Assembly: GCA_903912365.1 (NCBI GenBank)
Contig: CAIWGV010000038.1
Coordinates: 1 to 56,852, forward strand
DNA from: an uncultured Alphaproteobacteria bacterium
GTDB lineage: Bacteria; Pseudomonadota; Alphaproteobacteria; UBA7879; UBA5542
DNA length: 56,852 nt
Direction of reading: 5' to 3'
Below, in pieces: positions 25,664 through 33,862 of this stretch (position 1 is its first letter; every line of letters starts with the position of its first letter). The translations under genes were made by a program, and so were the position numbers. A model generated the notes under the pieces. That model had not been told where the DNA came from. It made no database searches and saw nothing but the letters and a program-made list of their open reading frames with translations.

Positions 25664-26269
25664 CTACTTTTTGCGCCCTAACCCCACTTTGGGCTCTGTC
25701 CCTTTGAGGAGGCGGCTAATATTATCCTTGTGCCGGAAGATAATGAGGATGCCCATGAGGGAGGTTGTATAGACGAACATCTCTCCATAGCTCCAGATCC
25801 AGCAGGTGAAGGCAATTAAGATGCAGGTAAGGATGGCGGCGAGGGAAGAGTATCCAAAGAGAATCAGGAAGCTAAGCCATCCTAGGAGCGCCTGTGCGCC
25901 CAGAGGAACGGACATGGCCAATAGGATTCCTAAATAAGGGGCAACACCTTTGCCGCCGTGGAATTTCAACCAAACAGGAAATATGTGGCCTAAAAGAACA
26001 GCGCCGGCCGCAAAAGGCTCCACCTGGAAATAGATCCCCAGCTTGACAGCTGCATATCCCTTTAGAGCATCAAAGAAAAGCGTTAAGAAGGCCAGGAGCT
26101 TGCTGCCTGTTCGCAGTACATTGGTGGCGCCAATATTGCCTGATCCAATGGTGCGGATGTTTCCCTTGCCAGCCCATTTGGTGAAGAGAAGTCCAAAGGG
26201 AATGGATCCCATCAAGTAAGCGGCTAGAATAACGACTAAATGGGTAGGGTCGACTAAGGTTTCAATCAT
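25664..26269 (-). CDS. plsY: Acyl-phosphate:glycerol-3-phosphate acyltransferase PlsY
   Basis: 201-residue integral membrane enzyme making lysophosphatidate from acyl-phosphate and glycerol-3-phosphate, first step of phospholipid synthesis. Three active-site motifs are seen: GSIPFGLLF plus GSGNIGATNVLRTGSK, then LKFHGGKGVAPYLG, and RHKDNISRLLKGTEPKVG. About five membrane helices. Single gene, convergent with the glycosyltransferase. Confidence 0.96.
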   Translation of the reverse strand: MIETLVDPTHLVVILAAYLMGSIPFGLLFTKWAGKGNIRTIGSGNIGATNVLRTGSKLLAFLTLFFDALKGYAAVKLGIYFQVEPFAAGAVLLGHIFPVWLKFHGGKGVAPYLGILLAMSVPLGAQALLGWLSFLILFGYSSLAAILTCILIAFTCWIWSYGEMFVYTTSLMGILIIFRHKDNISRLLKGTEPKVGLGRKK

Positions 26270-26324
26270 GGTTAATCTCCTCCCCCTAAGCTATCAGAAA
26301 GAGGAGAGGAGGGATAGAAATTTT

Positions 26325-27929
26325 TTAGGCTTGGGGAGCTTGAGGGGCTACTACCTGGGCTTTATCCCGCTCAAGCTTCTGAATATGTCCTGCAACCTGA
26401 GATTTTTCTGCCTCTAAAGCAAGGATCTGTTGGTGAACGGGCGCCTTCTGAGCTTGAGTTGCGTTAGCATCCTGTTCTTTTTGATGAATAAGAGCTCTAA
26501 TTTTTTCCATTTCATTTTCAATCTGTTCCGCTGTTTTTCGGAGAGGGATGAAAATATTTTCCACCTCTTGTGTGTCTTTATTAAGGGAATCTTTTGCTTT
26601 AGAAATCCAAGAATCTCTTAGGGCTTTTTGCGCCTTTATTTCTTCGTCCATTATAGCCGGTAATCGGGGCATACTCCAATGGTTGAAGCACTCGGTGTCA
26701 AAGGTGTTGCGGGCTTCCGTTAGAAGCTCTTGGACCTTTGCTTCTATGGCAGGAATATCCTGGGCCAGAACATTTTCTGGGAGTCCAATACTTCTTAATG
26801 TGGTCAGGGCAGTTTCTTTTGCTTCCCCAATGCCATTTCTTCTGGCTGCATCCAAATCTTTAAGGGTTGACTGAAGAGGAGCAAGAACGGTTGTATTTAA
26901 AGCTTCCGCATAGTTCGCCTCTTGGAGTGCTGATATTTTTCTTTCAAAGTTGTCTCCGAAGAACTTTTTCAAGGCAGTGGCACCAGCTTTTTTATCCTCT
27001 GGGGTTGAGGTCGGATCATGGAGTTTTTTTAAGGAGGCTAAAATTCCCTCAAATTTATTCCGGATCTCTTCGGGCACTTGATGGGCTCCAAGAAGATTCT
27101 CAAGGGCAATTTTATTAAAGGCAGCAATTTTTTCAAGGAGACTATCGATGATTTTAAATCTTGCCCTTATTTCGGGCCGCTGAAGATTTTCTGGAACAGG
27201 AAGGGGATCCTGCTTGAAATGGTGTTTTGCCATAATGGATCTGATCTGCAGAGTTCCTATATGTTTTCCATAAAGTTCATTTATTTTTGCTTTATAAGGG
27301 GCCTGACCTTCAGGAGTGGTAGAAAGAGAAAGACCCTCAATGGCTTGACGCAAATCGACCTCCTCTTGTGTGGGTTCTTTTTCTTCCAGCAAAGGGATTC
27401 CAAAGGCTCCAAAGAATTCCCGAACGTTTGTATAGGTTTTTTTCTCTTTTTCCTCTAGTTTTTTTACCTTATCTTTTGAATCGGCTTCTAAGGTAGCTTG
27501 CTCTGCCTGGTTCTTTGCCAGACGCTGTTCTTTATCTTTCAGCTCATCCTGATGTTGGAGAGCCCTGGACCGGTGTTCTTTTTCTAGGGTGTCAAGTTCC
27601 TGAATGTGGGTCTGGAGGGCTCTTATGTTGGCCTGGATTCCGGAAATTTTTCCAGAGTGTTGCTGGATTTCCCGGTCGATGGCGGCAGTGGGGGATACAG
27701 AGGCGCGAACTTTGTTGTAGGGATTTTCGCCAGGGGTGTCCTCTTCTAATTGACGTACAATTTCTGCATCCCACTTTAGATGAGCAGCAGCAGCTGAGCG
27801 GCCACTGCCATTTTTCCTGGATTTGACATACCTAATCTCTTCTTCTACATCTCGTGCAGATGCCTCAGAATTTTGACTGTATGCCCCTAAAATGATCAAT
27901 CCCAAAGCTGTTAATTTTAAAGTTTTCAT
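26325..27929 (-). CDS. Exported coiled-coil protein, unknown
   Basis: 534 residues. A signal peptide (MKTLKLTALGLIILGAYSQN, cleavage near SEASA) is followed by a long coiled coil (about 85-165, e.g. LQTHIQELDTLEKEHRSR), a helical middle, and a second coiled coil at the C-terminus (about 450-528, rich in Gln/Glu/Lys/Ala). AAAGGAG precedes the ATG. The architecture suits a periplasmic or surface structural protein, but no family is recognised. The next minus-strand gene encodes an outer-membrane barrel. Confidence 0.7.
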   Translation of the reverse strand: MKTLKLTALGLIILGAYSQNSEASARDVEEEIRYVKSRKNGSGRSAAAAHLKWDAEIVRQLEEDTPGENPYNKVRASVSPTAAIDREIQQHSGKISGIQANIRALQTHIQELDTLEKEHRSRALQHQDELKDKEQRLAKNQAEQATLEADSKDKVKKLEEKEKKTYTNVREFFGAFGIPLLEEKEPTQEEVDLRQAIEGLSLSTTPEGQAPYKAKINELYGKHIGTLQIRSIMAKHHFKQDPLPVPENLQRPEIRARFKIIDSLLEKIAAFNKIALENLLGAHQVPEEIRNKFEGILASLKKLHDPTSTPEDKKAGATALKKFFGDNFERKISALQEANYAEALNTTVLAPLQSTLKDLDAARRNGIGEAKETALTTLRSIGLPENVLAQDIPAIEAKVQELLTEARNTFDTECFNHWSMPRLPAIMDEEIKAQKALRDSWISKAKDSLNKDTQEVENIFIPLRKTAEQIENEMEKIRALIHQKEQDANATQAQKAPVHQQILALEAEKSQVAGHIQKLERDKAQVVAPQAPQA

Positions 27930-27978
27930 CTGAACTCCTTTCGAGATTTTTCTCGATCTATTTTTCTAAGTGGACCTT

Positions 27979-28686
27979 TTAAAACTTACGCGCGATTCCC
28001 ACGGACAAACTTAAGACGCGAGGACGAATATTTGTAAAGGCGCTTCCGGGAGAACTGGGATCAAAATCCTTACTCTTCCAAGATTGGTACCAGGTAAAAG
28101 TCCCTTCAAAGTTTAGCCGCCACAAATTGCTCAGGTCTTTTCGGACTTCAAATCCGGGAGAAATTCCCCACAGATTGTGTTCTTGAGCCTTTGCACCGTA
28201 TCCTGATGAGGCTGTTGTTTGATGCTTAACCACAAATCGGCTGTTGACAACTCCCAGCTTTCCGTAGAGAGAAACGGTTTTTGTGAGATTGCCGCCAGCA
28301 TTAAAATAAGCGCCCACCGTATAGCGTTGGCTTATGATGTTGGTGCGCTTATCACTCCCCGTGATTGATAAGACTTTCCGTGAGTGGGCATTGTTGACAG
28401 AGACAAAAGCGTCTCCCCCTAAACTCAAGCCGGAACAGCAGATGTCTTTGGAATCATAGCCGCCAAAGATCTTCCCCTCTATCCCACTTGCCCGCTTATT
28501 CAGGTTAATAGATCTGGTAACGCTTCCTGGTTCACCAGATGTTTCTGTTGCAGATCCATAAGGTGTTAAATAGACATACCCAGCGGCGGCGCCCGCATAA
28601 AAGTTAGAAGAGGGCTTTGCCTCTACACTTTGCAGGACTGATAAACACAAAGAAGTAGTAAGTATAATTTTTTTGAACATTGACAT
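27979..28686 (-). CDS. Outer-membrane beta-barrel protein (OmpA/Omp25-like porin family)
   Basis: About 235 residues from the ATG at 28686, which is preceded by AAAGGGGGG; the frame extends 9 codons upstream. Signal peptide (FKKIILTTSLCLSVLQSVEA), then alternating strand pattern beginning NFYAGAAAGYVYLTP, and a C-terminal RVLSLSVGIARKF ending in Phe, the barrel-assembly signal. ICCSG is an unusual paired Cys. Similar proteins are major surface antigens in many Alphaproteobacteria. Function beyond surface barrel not shown. Confidence 0.85.
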   Translation of the reverse strand: MSMFKKIILTTSLCLSVLQSVEAKPSSNFYAGAAAGYVYLTPYGSATETSGEPGSVTRSINLNKRASGIEGKIFGGYDSKDICCSGLSLGGDAFVSVNNAHSRKVLSITGSDKRTNIISQRYTVGAYFNAGGNLTKTVSLYGKLGVVNSRFVVKHQTTASSGYGAKAQEHNLWGISPGFEVRKDLSNLWRLNFEGTFTWYQSWKSKDFDPSSPGSAFTNIRPRVLSLSVGIARKF

Positions 28687-28794
28687 GTCCCCCCTTTTTT
28701 CAGGATAGAACACTTTTGAATTTTATGTCAATAGATTAAATGCAAGTATTTTTTAAGTAAGGCTAAAGGGGTTTCTTACATTAGGTGATAAGAG

Positions 28795-29406
28795 TTAAGC
28801 CAACCGGTCCGGAACCTTTTCAATCTTTTTAGGATCTATTTTTTGGCCCTTTGATGGGAGATCTTCAAGACCCACAAAGGTGGCTTTTTTCTGCATCTTT
28901 TTGATCCAGGGAGCTACAAGCTTGAGAGAGGTAGGAGGAATGCGGAGGATCACCTGGTCTTTCTTTTTCAATATTTGCTCGGCCCGCTTCAGATCCTTTT
29001 GGTTTTTTATGACCAACGCCTCTTTATGTTTTTTTAGGATTGTAAAGGGGACCTTTAGTTTTTTCTCAGGACGTTCGAGAAGCAAGATTATTTTTGGAGG
29101 GGCTTTGGTGTTTTTGAAAATGGTGACAAGATCCGAGTCTTTGTAAGAGTCCTCCACGAGAGCCTCTTCTGCAGCGGAGGTCTCCAGGGCTAGAGAGGGG
29201 GCTTCTTTGAAATCATCATACTGAGGCTTTGGAACATCTAGGAGTATAACAGGAGAAGGTGGGGGGGTAGGGGCTTTGATGTGCCAAAAAACACCCCCCA
29301 GAATTGTGCAGAAGACAATAAGGCCCGTTAGAGCATACGTGAACTTCAGGGTCCGCTTTTTTGAGGGGCGGAAGTTTTTATAAAGGCCTGAGGGGTGTGT
29401 GCGCAT
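28795..29406 (-). CDS. Single-span inner-membrane protein with periplasmic domain, unknown
   Basis: 203 residues: a basic N-terminus, one membrane helix (about 22-44, FTYALTGLIVFCTILGGVFW), a Pro-rich linker (PTPPPSPVILLDVPKP), and a Lys-rich alpha/beta domain. Its start overlaps the nagZ stop by one base (TAATG), so it is translationally coupled to nagZ. In other Alphaproteobacteria the gene next to nagZ often encodes a SPOR-domain protein; no SPOR repeat is recognisable here. Confidence 0.75.
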   Translation of the reverse strand: MRTHPSGLYKNFRPSKKRTLKFTYALTGLIVFCTILGGVFWHIKAPTPPPSPVILLDVPKPQYDDFKEAPSLALETSAAEEALVEDSYKDSDLVTIFKNTKAPPKIILLLERPEKKLKVPFTILKKHKEALVIKNQKDLKRAEQILKKKDQVILRIPPTSLKLVAPWIKKMQKKATFVGLEDLPSKGQKIDPKKIEKVPDRLA

Positions 29407-30458
29407 TATTGTTTGATTTTGCTCTTGAGGGCTTTGACGCGGGCGAAGGCATCCTCTACACGGGCTTCCGTTAACTCTCCTTTGGCAAGGGAGACCTTTA
29501 CGGCGGCGATTATTTTTTCTGGCAAATCGGGGTCCGGCTTGAAGTTAGGGACACCGGCTGCAGCCAGGGCATAATTTGAAAAAATCACCATGTCGTTACC
29601 CGCTTTCAAGGCTTTCACCATGGCCGTTTCCGCATCATATTCCTTATGAATCGCCGTCATATGGAGATCATCACTCAGGATAACCCCTTCGTAGCCCGCG
29701 TCCCGAAGCCTTTGGAGAGTGGGCGCCGAAAAGGTAGCGGGATATTTTTTGTCCCAGTGATCATTGAACACGTGGGCCGTCATGATGGTATCCACATGAC
29801 CTTGTTTAATGAGCTCGAAGAAAGGGAGAAGTTCTCGTTTCTGCCAATCTTGGGCCACATCCACAAAACCCTTGTGAGTATCGCCCCGGGCACTGCCGTG
29901 TCCTGGGAAATGCTTAATGGAATTGAGGATTCCCTTTTGGTGAAGAGCATCCATCATAATGGCCGCATATTTTACAACCACATCCACGTTGGAAGAGTAG
30001 CTCCGTTCCAGCTCTCCAATGATAGGAGAAAGATAAGATTCAGGGTTTAAATCCACGCAGGGGGCAAAGTCTAAATTAAAGCCATTCTTAGCAAGCTCCG
30101 TGGCCATTTGGAGATAAATTTTATGAGCTTCCTCCGGGGAAAGAGATGCCACTTTTTCCGCCGTGGGAAATCCTAGAAACCCTTTGTCAGCTTTGAGACG
30201 CTGAACCTTGCCACCTTCTTGGTCCACAGAAATAATGAGAGGGAGCTCTGGGGCTTGGTCTTGGAGAAAGGCATTGAGATGGGTAATTTGGGCTGAATCT
30301 GTGATGTTATAGGCATAGGGGATGACACCTCCCACCTGATGGGTACGGATTTGGTGGGCAAGTTTTTGGATGCTGGGATCTTCTGGAGAAAGGCCCTCAA
30401 AGCCAAGGATCATGAGCTGACCAATTTTTTCCTCTAGTGTCCATTTTCTAGTGTTCAT
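29406..30458 (-). CDS. nagZ: Beta-N-acetylhexosaminidase NagZ (GH3), peptidoglycan recycling
   Basis: 350 residues; NagZ removes GlcNAc from anhydromuropeptides in the cytoplasm. GH3 motifs: SVDQEGGKVQRL near 75, KHFPGHGSARGDTH near 181-193 (the loop His acts as acid/base), and GVILSDDLHM near 258-265 with the catalytic Asp. Length is typical. The codons for FAPCVDLNPESY are the source of the copy found at 11195-11246. Confidence 0.95.
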   Translation of the reverse strand: MNTRKWTLEEKIGQLMILGFEGLSPEDPSIQKLAHQIRTHQVGGVIPYAYNITDSAQITHLNAFLQDQAPELPLIISVDQEGGKVQRLKADKGFLGFPTAEKVASLSPEEAHKIYLQMATELAKNGFNLDFAPCVDLNPESYLSPIIGELERSYSSNVDVVVKYAAIMMDALHQKGILNSIKHFPGHGSARGDTHKGFVDVAQDWQKRELLPFFELIKQGHVDTIMTAHVFNDHWDKKYPATFSAPTLQRLRDAGYEGVILSDDLHMTAIHKEYDAETAMVKALKAGNDMVIFSNYALAAAGVPNFKPDPDLPEKIIAAVKVSLAKGELTEARVEDAFARVKALKSKIKQ

Positions 30459-30579
30459 GTTTATTCTTTCTATTCAATAGGGCGCTTCGCAAAACCTAGT
30501 TTCAAGTTTACCTCAAGAAAGGATTGGGGGAAAGAAGGATTTAAGAAGGGGTGGGTCCTGACGCTGGAGATCACGCTCC

Positions 30580-30618
30580 TCCTCATCCGGAGAAGGAAAG
30601 GACTTCTCTGGATGAGGA
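30580..30618. terminator. Long hairpin 11 bases downstream of rpoH
   Basis: TCCTCATCC-G-GAGAAG, a 7-base loop, CTTCTC-T-GGATGAGGA: 15 pairs with one mismatch. It abuts the 3' end of rpoH on the minus strand. There is no T run, so it may protect or end the transcript with Rho, or be another repeat copy (the flanking GGTCCTGACG suits the latter). Confidence 0.5.
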
Positions 30619-30628
30619 TATAAAGGAC

Positions 30629-31552
30629 TTACTGATGTTTCGAAATTTCCCGCTGGATGGAGTCCCTCAATTTCTTGAAGGCGCGCAGCTCTATTTGCCT
30701 GACACGCTCTTTGGAAATACCCAAGTTTTTTGATATTTGATCTAGGGTCTGGGAGGGATCGCTCATTTGGCGAGCTTCCAGGATCATTCTTTCTCGCGGG
30801 GTTAGATACTGGAACCCTCTTTTGAGAAGTGCTACCCGTTTTTTATGTTCATCCTTGGAGATGGTCTGCTCTTCTTGGTTGGGGGCCGGATTTTCCAGCC
30901 AGTCTTGCCACTCACCGGTTCCTTCTTCGCCGGAGACAGTGGCATTGAGAGAAGAGTCCGTAAAGCTCATGCGCTCTTCCATTTCGCGGACTTCTTTTTC
31001 GGTTACATCTAACTCTTTGGCCATCTTTCCTACGGATTCATTGGATAAAAAAACTTCTCCTTGGGCGGACTGAAGTTGCTGCTTAAGACGCCTTAAGTTG
31101 AAAAATAATTTCTTTTGGGACGCCGTGGTGCCCACCTTCACCAAGGACCAGGATTTGAGAACATATTCCTGAATGGCGGCCTTTATCCACCACATGGCAT
31201 AGGTAGAAAAACGAAAGCCTTTTTCGGGGTCAAACTTCTTCATGGCCTGAAGAATGCCCACGTTTCCTTCGGAAATCAGATCGGCCATGGGAAGGCCATA
31301 GCCCCGGTATCCATTGGCAATTTTGGCGACCAGACGGAGGTGGCTGGTGATCAGTTTTTTTGCGGCCCGAAGATCTTGTTTTTCAAACCATTTTTTGGCC
31401 AGTTCGTATTCCTCGTCAGGTTCTAGGAGGGGAAATTGTCGAATTTGCCGATAATAGGCCTGAAGATCATCTTCTCCTTCTTGGGGGGCATAGGGAATAA
31501 TAGGTTCGTCGGGGGTTTGGATATCATCCACAGTTAACCCCTGTCCGAGCAT
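30629..31552 (-). CDS. rpoH: RNA polymerase sigma-32 factor (heat shock)
   Basis: 307 residues. Region 2 (DLISEGNVGILQAMKKFDPE, FSTYAMWWIKAAIQEY) and region 4 (ERMILEARQMSDP..TLDQIS, GISKERVRQIELRAFKKL) are complete, and QKKLFFNLRRLK near 145 is the RpoH box specific to this class. It directs transcription of chaperone and protease genes under stress. The start overlaps the upstream lipoprotein gene by 29 bases. No obvious RNA thermometer was identified. Confidence 0.95.
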   Translation of the reverse strand: MLGQGLTVDDIQTPDEPIIPYAPQEGEDDLQAYYRQIRQFPLLEPDEEYELAKKWFEKQDLRAAKKLITSHLRLVAKIANGYRGYGLPMADLISEGNVGILQAMKKFDPEKGFRFSTYAMWWIKAAIQEYVLKSWSLVKVGTTASQKKLFFNLRRLKQQLQSAQGEVFLSNESVGKMAKELDVTEKEVREMEERMSFTDSSLNATVSGEEGTGEWQDWLENPAPNQEEQTISKDEHKKRVALLKRGFQYLTPRERMILEARQMSDPSQTLDQISKNLGISKERVRQIELRAFKKLRDSIQREISKHQ

Positions 31553-32138
31553 GGGAGAGAACGACTCGTGGATAATGTTCTCGGATACGAAGTTCCATCT
31601 GCTGACTCAATTCAGAGATAACCTCATTGACCAATCGGGCCCAAATCTCCTTTCGGCGCTCCTCTCCCAGGTCTTCTTTTGTGAGGTAGGCTTCCTGTGA
31701 AACCCGGAGCTGAATGCGCTTTCGGTCATAGTACTTTCCTGAAAACTGCAAGCTGACAATGACATTGATTCCCAAGGTCCTCCTTTTCTCTAAGGATTCT
31801 TCGGAGAATATATCAAGCCCTTCCTCAGAAACGCGGGCATCGATGATACGGAAGAGGATGCCACCCTGGGTGCCGTCTGGAACAAACTTCTTTGTGGCCC
31901 AGTCAGAAAGCTCAGATACCAAGGATCCTGGGAAGAGGCGCGGGCGCTGTTGATCCAAAGGGGAGATGGCTGAATAGGAGTTAACGATACCAAACCCTTT
32001 TACGTTGAGGAGAATAGGGTAGTCCACAAACTTTGCAGGCACAGCACAAAACGGCCTGGGGTTATCCTCACCCTCGTGTCGACATCCCTCCAAAAATAAG
32101 GAAAGACTCAGTACTAATAAGGAAACCACCCGCTTCAT
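31524..32138 (-). CDS. Lipoprotein of unknown function
   Basis: 204 residues; MKRVVSLLVLSLSLFLEGC ends in a lipobox with Cys at 19. The mature domain (VKGFGIVNSYSAISPLDQQ, LFPGSLVSELSDWATKKF, ISELSQQMELRIREHYP) is a mixed alpha/beta domain I cannot place; the C-terminal part resembles small outer-membrane-assembly lipoproteins in general outline only. It overlaps rpoH by 29 bases, so the two are likely cotranscribed. Confidence 0.75.
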   Translation of the reverse strand: MKRVVSLLVLSLSLFLEGCRHEGEDNPRPFCAVPAKFVDYPILLNVKGFGIVNSYSAISPLDQQRPRLFPGSLVSELSDWATKKFVPDGTQGGILFRIIDARVSEEGLDIFSEESLEKRRTLGINVIVSLQFSGKYYDRKRIQLRVSQEAYLTKEDLGEERRKEIWARLVNEVISELSQQMELRIREHYPRVVLSHARTGVNCG

Positions 32139-32208
32139 GTAAGACCTCTATTTTTAAATTTAAGTATAGCAACTATTATGAAGCGCTCAAGTCTTTTGAG
32201 CCCATAGA

Positions 32209-32300
32209 CCAGGGCCGACGCATCTAAAATGAAAACAAGATCGTCACCCTGAGCCCTCGAAGAGGGCGTCAGGGCCCCGCTTAGAGTCTCATATTTTTGT
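32209..32300 (-). repeat. Interspersed repeat, family 1 (copy G)
   Basis: Reverse-complement partner of 17706-17797 (about 87% identical). On the minus strand it reads CTCTAAGCGGGGCCCTGACG, hairpin, GCTCAGGGTGACG, tail TTTAGATGCGTCGGCCCTGG. It truncates the GIY-YIG frame. Confidence 0.8.
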
Positions 32301-32423
32301 AAAGCCTTCTGCTAGGCCATTTTTATGTTGATAAATACGCCACATAAGATTTGAGGTTACACCTACATATAGGGTGCCCTTATACCTACTGGCCATAATA
32401 TAAACTGCTGGGATCTTCTCCAT
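32289..32423 (-). pseudogene. Truncated GIY-YIG nuclease fragment
   Basis: Forty-four codons: AVYIMASRYKGTLYVGVTSN then LMWRIYQHKNGLAEGFTK, the N-terminal two-thirds of a small GIY-YIG endonuclease (YhbQ/UvrC-N type) with Tyr and Arg of the active site. The frame ends at TGA just as the family 1 repeat begins, so the C-terminal part and its catalytic Glu are lost. Confidence 0.8.
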
Positions 32424-32461
32424 AGGCGCATCTTAACAAAATATTCCCTTTAGGCTGAAGA

Positions 32462-32565
32462 TGCCGAAAGCGGGGCCCTGACGCCCCCCTAAAGGGGGCT
32501 CAGGGTGACGAGTTCTTTGGCATCGCCCTCTTTGTCCCCCATAAAATTTAGATGCGTCAGCCCTG
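32462..32565 (+). repeat. Interspersed repeat, family 1 (copy B)
   Basis: Hairpin GGGGCCCTGACGCCCCCC..GGGGGCTCAGGG followed by the tail shared with 464-529 (59 of 66). It is inverted relative to copy G, so the two flank the GIY-YIG fragment. Confidence 0.8.
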
Positions 32566-32567
32566 GC

Positions 32568-32677
32568 CCATAGACCACAATTTTTGAGCCATCTACATCG
32601 TCACTGCGGCGCTCATGTAGATCTCTCTACATGTCGCGCCAGGTCCCTCGTTCTGACTCAAAACTTATGGTCTATGG
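32568..32677. repeat. Interspersed repeat, family 2, with perfect 10-bp terminal inverted repeats
   Basis: Ends CCATAGACCA and TGGTCTATGG are perfect inverted repeats; inside them TTTTTGAGCCAT...CTGACTCAAAA. The centre has hairpin CATGTAG..CTACATGTCGC, also present at 54980-55001. Between this and yceD (32678-32791) there is only a further small hairpin (CTCTCTTCGAGAGC). Confidence 0.75.
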
Positions 32678-32791
32678 AAACGTCTCATTTAGAGGTAAAG
32701 AAAAGGAGCTGGGTCGCCACAAAAACTTAAAGTGTGGATCCTCACGCTCTCTTCGAGAGCTCAGGACAAGTTTTCGCGATGACGATTGGTA

Positions 32792-33268
32792 TCACTTAAA
32801 CCGTTTCGCTCGGGGATAGGGGTTTACGGAGAGGCTTAGGTACTGGAGAAAAATTTCTCCTAAATCTACGGTGCCGTCTCTCTCAATGGCAATGGTTTCG
32901 CAGAGGCCGTCATCATCATAAGAAACAGTGGAATCTTCGAGCAAAAGGTGAGCAGGGCACAAAAAAAGTTTGAGAACTTCATCCACCTCGTCCGCTACCT
33001 CTTCAAGGCTCACCCCGCAGGTTTGTACAAGGGAAGCTTTGAGGTGGGCCGTTACTTCGATGGAGGTGGTGGAAGGGATCTGACGAAGCACGCAGTCTAC
33101 CTTAAAGTTTTTTACCTTTGGGATTTGGAGGCGCAGGGCGATGGATTCACATTCTTCCAGAGTTGCGGTGAAAAAGAGAGGTTGTTTTTTCTCGGTGAAC
33201 GTGCGGGCTTCAAAAATACGAGAAAATTCTTTTTTTACAGCGGATTCCATAAATTTTTCCCTTCTCAT
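32792..33268 (-). CDS. yceD: YceD-family protein (DUF177)
   Basis: 158 residues. The family signature is present: LVQTCGVSLEEVADEVDEV in the middle, and TVDLGEIFLQYLSLSVNPYP at the end. YceD is linked to 23S rRNA maturation or accumulation and is often beside rpmF or plsX; neither is here. GAGGAG lies 6 bases before the chosen ATG; a second ATG six codons in is possible. Confidence 0.88.
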   Translation of the reverse strand: MRREKFMESAVKKEFSRIFEARTFTEKKQPLFFTATLEECESIALRLQIPKVKNFKVDCVLRQIPSTTSIEVTAHLKASLVQTCGVSLEEVADEVDEVLKLFLCPAHLLLEDSTVSYDDDGLCETIAIERDGTVDLGEIFLQYLSLSVNPYPRAKRFK

Positions 33269-33329
33269 CTTTAACTCCTCTACATCTTTAATATAGCGTG
33301 GAAGAAAATTTCTGGCTAGGGGGTACTCT

Positions 33330-33419
33330 TGGCGGATGGGGTGAGATTCGAACTCACGAAGGGCTCACACCCTCGACGGTTTTCAAGACCGTTGCCTTCA
33401 ACCGCTCGGCCACCCATCC
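33330..33419 (-). tRNA. tRNA-Ser (UGA anticodon)
   Basis: Minus strand: acceptor GGATGGG pairs with CCCATCC, discriminator G, encoded CCA. The anticodon loop CTTGAAA gives UGA. A long variable arm (GAGGGTGTGAGCCCTTC) and the T arm GTGAGTTCGAATCTCAC make it a class II serine tRNA. Confidence 0.96.
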
Positions 33420-33540
33420 ACAAGAGTTCCTCTGTTTTTACAAAACTTTGAGAGAAGGTCAAGAGAATTGTGGTGCTATACAACAAAATCCTTGATAAAA
33501 GCCTGATTATCGAGTATTTAAGAGAGATCTTAAGGCACCC

Positions 33541-33616
33541 GTCCCCATCGTCTAGGGGCCCAGGACACCGCCCTCTCATGGCGGGAACACGAGTTCGAAT
33601 CTCGTTGGGGACACCA
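33541..33616 (+). tRNA. tRNA-Glu (CUC anticodon)
   Basis: Acceptor GTCCCCA pairs with TGGGGAC, discriminator A, encoded CCA; anticodon stem CCGCC/GGCGG with loop CTCTCAT gives CUC; T arm ACGAGTTCGAATCTCGT. A CUC isoacceptor implies a separate UUC tRNA elsewhere. It lies 246 bases upstream of the T6SS operon. Confidence 0.94.
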
Positions 33617-33628
33617 TCTCACCCAATT

Positions 33629-33672
33629 CTTTTGAGTTGATGCGTCGTCACTGCGTCGCTCCTAGTTCCTGT
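33629..33672 (+). repeat. Fragment of repeat family 2
   Basis: TTTTGAGTTGATGCGTCGTCACTGCGTCGCTCC resembles TTTTTGAGCCATCTACATCGTCACTGCGGCGCTC-type sequence at 32581. The remaining bases to the T6SS promoter are AT-rich and featureless. Confidence 0.5.
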
Positions 33673-33793
33673 CATCGGGAAAAAATTTTCTAGAATTTTT
33701 GTGGGGCTCCAGCTTCTTTTTAAAAAAGAGGAATTCTTTCGTCGCTTTGCCTCTTAAGATGACTTTGGCTTAATAAGTCTTGTCACTTTTTAG

Positions 33794-33822
33794 TTTACAT
33801 TTGAAAAATAAGCTAATATTCT
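33794..33822 (+). promoter_or_regulatory. Promoter candidate of the T6SS operon
   Basis: TTTACA at 33794-33799, a 17-base spacer, TATTCT at 33817-33822, 40 bases before tssB, which has its own GGGAGG. Confidence 0.55.
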
Positions 33823-33862
33823 AAATAAAGAATAAGAAAAAAATAGGCTACGGGAGGTTATC

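Noticed and set aside
33541-33616. tRNA-Glu as attachment site for a T6SS island
   Set aside because: No copy of the tRNA 3' end was seen at the other end of the cluster and no integrase is in the window; only proximity supports it.
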